Assembly: GCF_001698815.1 (NCBI RefSeq)
Contig: NZ_LGSI01000003.1
Location: 31,007-95,006, forward strand
Origin: Pseudomonas syringae
GTDB taxonomy: Bacteria > Pseudomonadota > Gammaproteobacteria > Pseudomonadales > Pseudomonadaceae
Direction: 5' to 3'
DNA: 64,000 bases
In this document: positions 59,548 through 64,000 of the stretch, in pieces
Position numbering within the stretch: position 1 is the first letter of the stretch
How the letters are laid out: the number at the start of each line of letters is the position of its first letter
Made by a program: the position numbers and the translations under genes
Notes under the pieces: model-generated
Seen by the model: the letters and a program-made list of their open reading frames with translations, nothing else
The model's database searches: none
Told to the model about the DNA's origin: nothing

Positions 59548-61879
59548 ACGCCTGTTGCCCCGTTTTTTCCTGATTGTCCTGCTGGCGGTTCTGGCCTTGG
59601 CGGGCTGGCAATGGCGCGACGGTGCGCCGTTGTCCGCCAACCTCATGGAGCTGGTCCCCGGCACCAGTCCAGATGCGCTGGAACTGCGCGCCGAACAACG
59701 CATGCAGGAACCGCTCAATCGGGAAATGCTGGTGCTGGTCGGCCATGCCGATCGCCAGCAAGCCATCGAACTGGCGAAACGCCTGGGCGAGCAATGGCAG
59801 GCCAGCGGCCTGTTCGAAAAAGTACAATGGAATCTGCAGGCCGACTTGCCCGCGCTGCGCACGCAATTGCTGCAAGGCCGACTGGCGATGCTGCCCGCAG
59901 CAGATCGCGTGCAATTGATCGAGCATCCTCAGGCGTTCATTCAGCAGCGGGTGCAAAGCCTGTTTGATCCGTTCACCGGTTTCAGTCTGGTGCCGAGTCA
60001 GGATGACTGGCTGGGGCTGACCGGCCGCATCCAGAACGGCATGCCGCAACACGGCTCGGTGCAGCCGGATATCGGCAGCGGCGCGTTGATTGCCAGCGCC
60101 GACGGCAAAAGCTGGGTGCTGTTGCGCGCCCGCACCCAAGGCAATGCCTTCGACATGCACCTGCCGCTGCAAGTCGCCGACCTGCTCGCCAATGCGCGGG
60201 AACAGGCGGCGCAGGCCAACGGCCAGTTGCTGGCCGCCAGCGGTTTGCTGTACGCCGCCGATGGCCAACGTCAGGCCAGCCGCGAGATCACATGGGTCGG
60301 CGGTGGCGCGACGGTTGGCATTCTGTTGCTGCTGTTGCTGGCATTCCGCCGCTGGCGGGTTTTGCTGGCGTTCGTCCCGGTGATCGTCGGCATGCTGTTC
60401 GGTGCCGTGGCATGCGTGGCGCTATTCGGCCATATGCACGTGATGACGTTGGTGCTCGGCTCCAGCCTGATCGGCGTGGCCGTGGATTACCCGCTGCATT
60501 ACCTGTCGAAAAGCTGGAGCCTCAAGCCCTGGCGCAGCTGGCCAGCATTGCGCCTCACGCTGCCGGGCCTGACGTTGAGCCTGGCCACCAGTTGCATCGG
60601 CTATCTGGCGCTGGCCTGGACGCCATTCCCGGCGCTGACCCAGATCGCGGTGTTCTCAGCGGCGGGCTTGATCGGCGCGTACCTGACCGCCGTTTGCCTG
60701 CTGCCCGCCTTGCTCAACACTGTCGAGCTGCGCCCGGCACAATGGCCGCTACACTTGGCCGAACACATGCTGGCCTGCCGCGAAGCGTTGTTGCGGCGGA
60801 TCTGCACGCCGATTCTGCTGGCGCTGCTGCTGGCGTTCTGCGCAGGCGGGCTATGGCAATTGACTACCAAGAATGACATTCGCCAATGGGTTTCCGCGCC
60901 GCAATCATTAACCGACGAAGCCCAGGCCATCGCACGCATCACCGGTTTCCAACCCACCAGCCAGTTTTTCCTGGTGCGCGGCAAGGATCAGCAACAATTG
61001 CTCGAACGCCAGACCGCGCTGAGTCAGCGTCTTGATCAACTGGTGAGCATGGAAAAACTGCAAGGTTACATGTCGCTCAATCAACTGGTCGCGGCACCGT
61101 CCGATCAGGATGCGACCCGCCGCGCACTGGCCCAACTGGCCGGCCAGTGGCAGCCGCTGGTTGATCTTGGCGTTCCGGCCGCAGCGTTGCAGACCGAACT
61201 GACCCGCCTGCAAGCGCTGCCAGATGCCGACATCGACACGCTATTGGCCGGGCCGCTCGGCGAACCCTGGCGCACCCTTTGGCTCGGCGCGACCGACGAC
61301 GGCGTCGCCGGGCTGGTCAGCCTGCAAGGTCTGAACAACCCGGCGCTGCTGCGCGTGCAGGCGCAGGATCTTGAAGGCGTGCAACTGGTGGATCGACTGG
61401 GCGAACTGAATAATGTGTTCGCCGCGACGCAAATCAGCGCTGCGGAACTGAAACTGCTGTCCTGCGTGCTGATCGTCCTGTTGTTGATCCTGCCCTTCGG
61501 TCTCGGCGGCGCGCTACGCATTGTCGCGCTGCCGCTGCTGGCGGCGTTGTGCAGCCTGGCGAGCCTCGGTTGGCTCGGTCAACCGCTGACGCTGTTCAGC
61601 CTGTTCGGCCTGTTGTTGGTGACGGCGATCAGCGTCGATTACGCAATTCTCATGCGCGAGCAGATTGGCGGCGCAGCGGTTAGTCTGTTGGGCACCTTGT
61701 TGGCAGCGGTCACGACCTGGTTGTCGTTCGGCCTGCTGGCGGTGTCCGGCACGCCGGCCATCAGCAATTTTGGTTTGTCGGTAAGCCTCGGTCTGGCGTT
61801 CAGTTTCATGCTCGCGCCGTGGGCCGCGAACCGCGCCGGTCATTCATCAGCGGTTAACGAAGGCGAGACTGGCTCATGA
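59519..61879 (+). CDS. MMPL/RND-type exporter, APE cluster
   Basis: This 786-residue inner-membrane transporter has an N-terminal helix, two large periplasmic loops and two blocks of about five helices (VGGGATVGILLLLLLAFRRWR..., LKLLSCVLIVLLLILPFGLGG...). MMPL proteins in aryl polyene clusters are expected to move the product or precursor to the periplasm for the LolA-like carrier. ATG at 59519 overlaps the previous gene by 29 bases; TTG at 59537 is possible and would follow GGAG. Confidence 0.84.
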   Translation: MRSATTLPTERLLPRFFLIVLLAVLALAGWQWRDGAPLSANLMELVPGTSPDALELRAEQRMQEPLNREMLVLVGHADRQQAIELAKRLGEQWQASGLFEKVQWNLQADLPALRTQLLQGRLAMLPAADRVQLIEHPQAFIQQRVQSLFDPFTGFSLVPSQDDWLGLTGRIQNGMPQHGSVQPDIGSGALIASADGKSWVLLRARTQGNAFDMHLPLQVADLLANAREQAAQANGQLLAASGLLYAADGQRQASREITWVGGGATVGILLLLLLAFRRWRVLLAFVPVIVGMLFGAVACVALFGHMHVMTLVLGSSLIGVAVDYPLHYLSKSWSLKPWRSWPALRLTLPGLTLSLATSCIGYLALAWTPFPALTQIAVFSAAGLIGAYLTAVCLLPALLNTVELRPAQWPLHLAEHMLACREALLRRICTPILLALLLAFCAGGLWQLTTKNDIRQWVSAPQSLTDEAQAIARITGFQPTSQFFLVRGKDQQQLLERQTALSQRLDQLVSMEKLQGYMSLNQLVAAPSDQDATRRALAQLAGQWQPLVDLGVPAAALQTELTRLQALPDADIDTLLAGPLGEPWRTLWLGATDDGVAGLVSLQGLNNPALLRVQAQDLEGVQLVDRLGELNNVFAATQISAAELKLLSCVLIVLLLILPFGLGGALRIVALPLLAALCSLASLGWLGQPLTLFSLFGLLLVTAISVDYAILMREQIGGAAVSLLGTLLAAVTTWLSFGLLAVSGTPAISNFGLSVSLGLAFSFMLAPWAANRAGHSSAVNEGETGS

Positions 61880-63048
61880 TGATCCTGTTGTTCTGGCTCA
61901 TGGCCTTGATCCTGTTCGCACTGGCGACTCGCCTGGGTCGACATTTTGGCCTGATTCCCATCGTCAGCCAGTTGCTGCTGGCGACCTTTGGCCTGCCGCT
62001 GTTGATGCTGTTCTGGATCGAGCCGAGCTGGCAGTTGACCGGCGCGCAACTGGTGGCGCCGGTTTGGCTGAAAAGCCTGTACGGCCTCAGTTTCGCCATG
62101 GTGTTGGGGCACATTCTCAGCGACGTGATCGAGCTGAAGATGGATCGCCAAAGCCTGAAAATCGCCCTGCCGAGTTTCTGTGTGCCGTTTATTGCCGGGC
62201 TGGCCTGCGCAGTCTGGCTGCTGCCGGAACAGCCGTGGCTGAGTTCGCTGGCCATCGGCCTGGTGTTCGCCATCACCGCGATTCCAGTGCTGTACCTGTA
62301 TCTGCGGCACATCGACTATCCGCCCGCCGCGACCCGGCGTCTGGTGCAAACCGCGATCTTGATCGACCTGACGTGCTGGAGCCTGTTCGCCCTCGCCCAA
62401 GGCAGCCTGCACCTCAGCAGCCTTCTGCTGCCGTTGCTTGGTGCCTGCGTGCCGCTGCTGTTGCGCGCTTTGCAACTGCGCCAGCCGCTGGTCTACAGCG
62501 TGACGTTTTTCGCGCTGCTGGTGGTGGCTGAACACTACAAGCTCAACGCGCTGATTTTCGGCATCGGCTACTTGTTGTGCATGGCGCGGCTCAAGCAGGC
62601 CTGGGTGCCGCCGCTTGACCCGGAACTGTTCAAGCGCCTGCAAAACAATCTGGCCATCCCGTTGATCCTGACGTTCGGCATCGTGCAGATCAACGTGCAC
62701 AGCGCCATGTCCAGCCTGAGCTGGCTGCAACTGGGCGCGCTGATCCTGCTGCCCATCGCCAGCAAACTGCTGGGCAACTGGCTGGGCCTGCGTTGGGCGC
62801 CGGTCTCGTTTGCCGGTGCCAGCCGCTGGCGGGAAAGCCTGCTGCTGAATATTCGTGGTTTGAGTGAAATCGTTTTCCTCAACCTGCTGCTGCAACAACA
62901 GCTCATCAGTCCGGCGCTGTACTTCGCGCTGATGGTGATGGGCCTGCTCGCGACCTTGCTGCCCGCGTTGGCTGGCATGGGTCGCGTGCCGTTGCGAACC
63001 CCCTTGAACACTGCTGAACAGGTAAGGAAATCTTGTGCCAATAACTGA
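61876..63048 (+). CDS. Polytopic membrane protein of antiporter-like fold, APE cluster
   Basis: This 390-residue protein has about 12 hydrophobic helices. FAITAIPVLYLYLRHIDYP and NIRGLSEIVFLNLLLQQQLISP resemble parts of CPA-type cation/proton exchangers, including the unwound-helix placement, but the standard paired Asp motif is not evident. A role in polyene transport or in a proton-linked step is a guess. It overlaps the MMPL gene by ATGA and the following gene by 14 bases. Confidence 0.68.
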   Translation: MMILLFWLMALILFALATRLGRHFGLIPIVSQLLLATFGLPLLMLFWIEPSWQLTGAQLVAPVWLKSLYGLSFAMVLGHILSDVIELKMDRQSLKIALPSFCVPFIAGLACAVWLLPEQPWLSSLAIGLVFAITAIPVLYLYLRHIDYPPAATRRLVQTAILIDLTCWSLFALAQGSLHLSSLLLPLLGACVPLLLRALQLRQPLVYSVTFFALLVVAEHYKLNALIFGIGYLLCMARLKQAWVPPLDPELFKRLQNNLAIPLILTFGIVQINVHSAMSSLSWLQLGALILLPIASKLLGNWLGLRWAPVSFAGASRWRESLLLNIRGLSEIVFLNLLLQQQLISPALYFALMVMGLLATLLPALAGMGRVPLRTPLNTAEQVRKSCANN

Positions 63049-64000
63049 TATGGAACGTCGCACGGTCGTCGTCATCGGCGCGGGTCCTGCCGGGGCCATC
63101 GCGGCGGCATTGCTCAAGCGCAATGGCCATGACGTGCTGATCATCGAGCGCCAGCAGTTTCCGCGTTTTTCCATCGGCGAAAGCCTGCTTGCCCATTGCC
63201 TGGATTTCGTCGAGGAAGCTGGCATGCTCGAAGCGGTGCAGGCCGCGGGCTTCCAGAAGAAGAACGGCGCGGCGTTCGCCTGGGGCGAGCGTTACAGCGC
63301 CTTTGATTTCGGCGAAACCTTCAGCGACGGCAAGCCGTCGACGTTTCAGGTGCAGCGTGGCGAGTTTGACAAGCTGCTGGCCGATCAGGCCGAACTGCAA
63401 GGCGTGGAAATCCGCTATCAGCAAACAATCATCGCCGCTGACTTCAGCAGCGCCGAGCCGATCCTGCGCGCGCGTCGCGAAGACGGCAGCGAATACAGCG
63501 TGCAGGCCAAATTTGTCCTCGACGCCAGCGGTTATGGCCGCGTGCTGCCACGCTTGCTCGACCTTGAAGCGCCGTCGAACTTCCCGGTGCGCCAGGCGGT
63601 GTTCACCCATGTGGAAGATCACATCGACAGCACGCGCTTTGATCGCGAGAAAATCCTCGTCAGCATTCACCCCGAGCATCGCGATGTGTGGTTCTGGTCG
63701 ATCCCGTTCAGCAATGGCCGCTGCTCGGTGGGCGTGGTCGCGGCGGCCGAGCGTTTCGCTGACAAACCTGAGGATCTGGACGCCTGCCTGCGCGAGTTCA
63801 TCGACGAAACCCCGAACCTCAAAAGCCTGCTCAAAGATGCCGTGTGGGATACCCCGGCGCGGACCATCGGCGGTTATTCGGCCAACGTCAAAACCCTGCA
63901 CGGGCCGGGTTTCGCGCTGCTGGGCAATGCGGCGGAGTTCCTCGACCCGGTGTTCTCGTCCGGCGTGACTATCGCCATGCGCTCGGCAAGCATGGCGGCC
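63035..64000 (+). CDS. FAD-dependent oxidoreductase, APE cluster, 3' end outside the window
   Basis: The first 322 codons are present; the gene runs off the right edge. It opens with the FAD motif VVVIGAGPAGAIAAALLKRNG and continues FPRFSIGESLLAHCLDFVEEAG, VQRGEFDKLLADQA, FVLDASGYGR and GPGFALLGNAAEFLDPVFSSGV. This is the geranylgeranyl reductase/tryptophan-halogenase-like fold. The halogenase WxWxIP motif appears only in part (VWFWSIPF), so halogenation is possible but not shown. GTG at 63035 follows AAGGAA; ATG at 63050 is the alternative start. Confidence 0.83.
   Translation, partial: MPITDMERRTVVVIGAGPAGAIAAALLKRNGHDVLIIERQQFPRFSIGESLLAHCLDFVEEAGMLEAVQAAGFQKKNGAAFAWGERYSAFDFGETFSDGKPSTFQVQRGEFDKLLADQAELQGVEIRYQQTIIAADFSSAEPILRARREDGSEYSVQAKFVLDASGYGRVLPRLLDLEAPSNFPVRQAVFTHVEDHIDSTRFDREKILVSIHPEHRDVWFWSIPFSNGRCSVGVVAAAERFADKPEDLDACLREFIDETPNLKSLLKDAVWDTPARTIGGYSANVKTLHGPGFALLGNAAEFLDPVFSSGVTIAMRSASMAA

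Noticed and set aside
61840..63225. Long minus-strand open frame opposite the antiporter-like gene
   Set aside because: The peptide is a Gln/Arg/His-rich product typical of antisense reading of a Leu-rich membrane gene.

Overview
The window reads as a Pseudomonas chromosome segment, probably of the P. fluorescens/P. syringae lineage. The evidence is the choXWV-betIBA block next to a GbdR-type regulator, a trifunctional PutA divergent from PutP, an aryl polyene cluster, and about twenty intergenic sites made of Pseudomonas REP units in several sequence families. No rRNA, tRNA, CRISPR array, insertion sequence or prophage was seen. Assignments rest on motifs read by eye, not on database searches.

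Layout. Positions 1-8408 are an osmoprotectant block: the 5' end of gbdR (minus strand), a choline ABC importer (choX, choW, choV), the repressor betI behind a recognisable BetI operator, and the choline-to-glycine-betaine enzymes betB and betA. From 8.6 to 24.6 kb come mostly housekeeping or accessory genes: an RraA-fold protein, a TldD-like/TldE-like pair, an MdtD-like MFS pump, dbpA, a BaiN-type flavoprotein, yccS, a periplasmic solute-binding protein, elaA, a small winged-helix protein, a YgjP-like zinc peptidase, a response regulator-PAS-GGDEF-EAL protein and a family PL7 alginate lyase. At 24.7-30.6 kb putP and putA diverge from a control region carrying five copies of GTTGCAC, the motif recognised by the PutA ribbon-helix-helix domain. 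At 31.05-31.44 kb a small DUF3077-like gene sits behind a long structured leader whose pairing arm has a second copy next to the ribosome binding site.

From 31.6 to 50.5 kb are an acyl-CoA dehydrogenase, two tandem large toxin-like proteins with C-terminal ADP-ribosyltransferase motifs, nhaP2, an MscK-type channel, selO, two tandem unknown paralogues, a small exported protein, trxC, an orphan PAAR protein and an orphan ParA. From 50.7 kb to the right edge runs a tightly overlapping aryl polyene (APE) operon: chain length factor, acyltransferase, two ACPs, membrane protein, an acyl ligase fused to a hotdog dehydratase, glycosyltransferase, LpxL-type acyltransferase, HAL/PAL/TAL-type ammonia lyase, thioesterase, LolA-like carrier, MMPL exporter, an antiporter-fold membrane protein and a FAD oxidoreductase cut by the window end. 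Ketosynthase and ketoreductase genes are not in the window and probably lie further right.

Most notable: the duplicated-arm leader RNA at 31.05-31.24 kb; the PutA operator array; two REP insertions inside the APE operon, one translated as part of the LolA-like gene and one separating a good ribosome binding site and ATG from the glycosyltransferase body; the tandem ADP-ribosyltransferase toxins, one with an altered catalytic motif; and an EAL domain missing one metal ligand.
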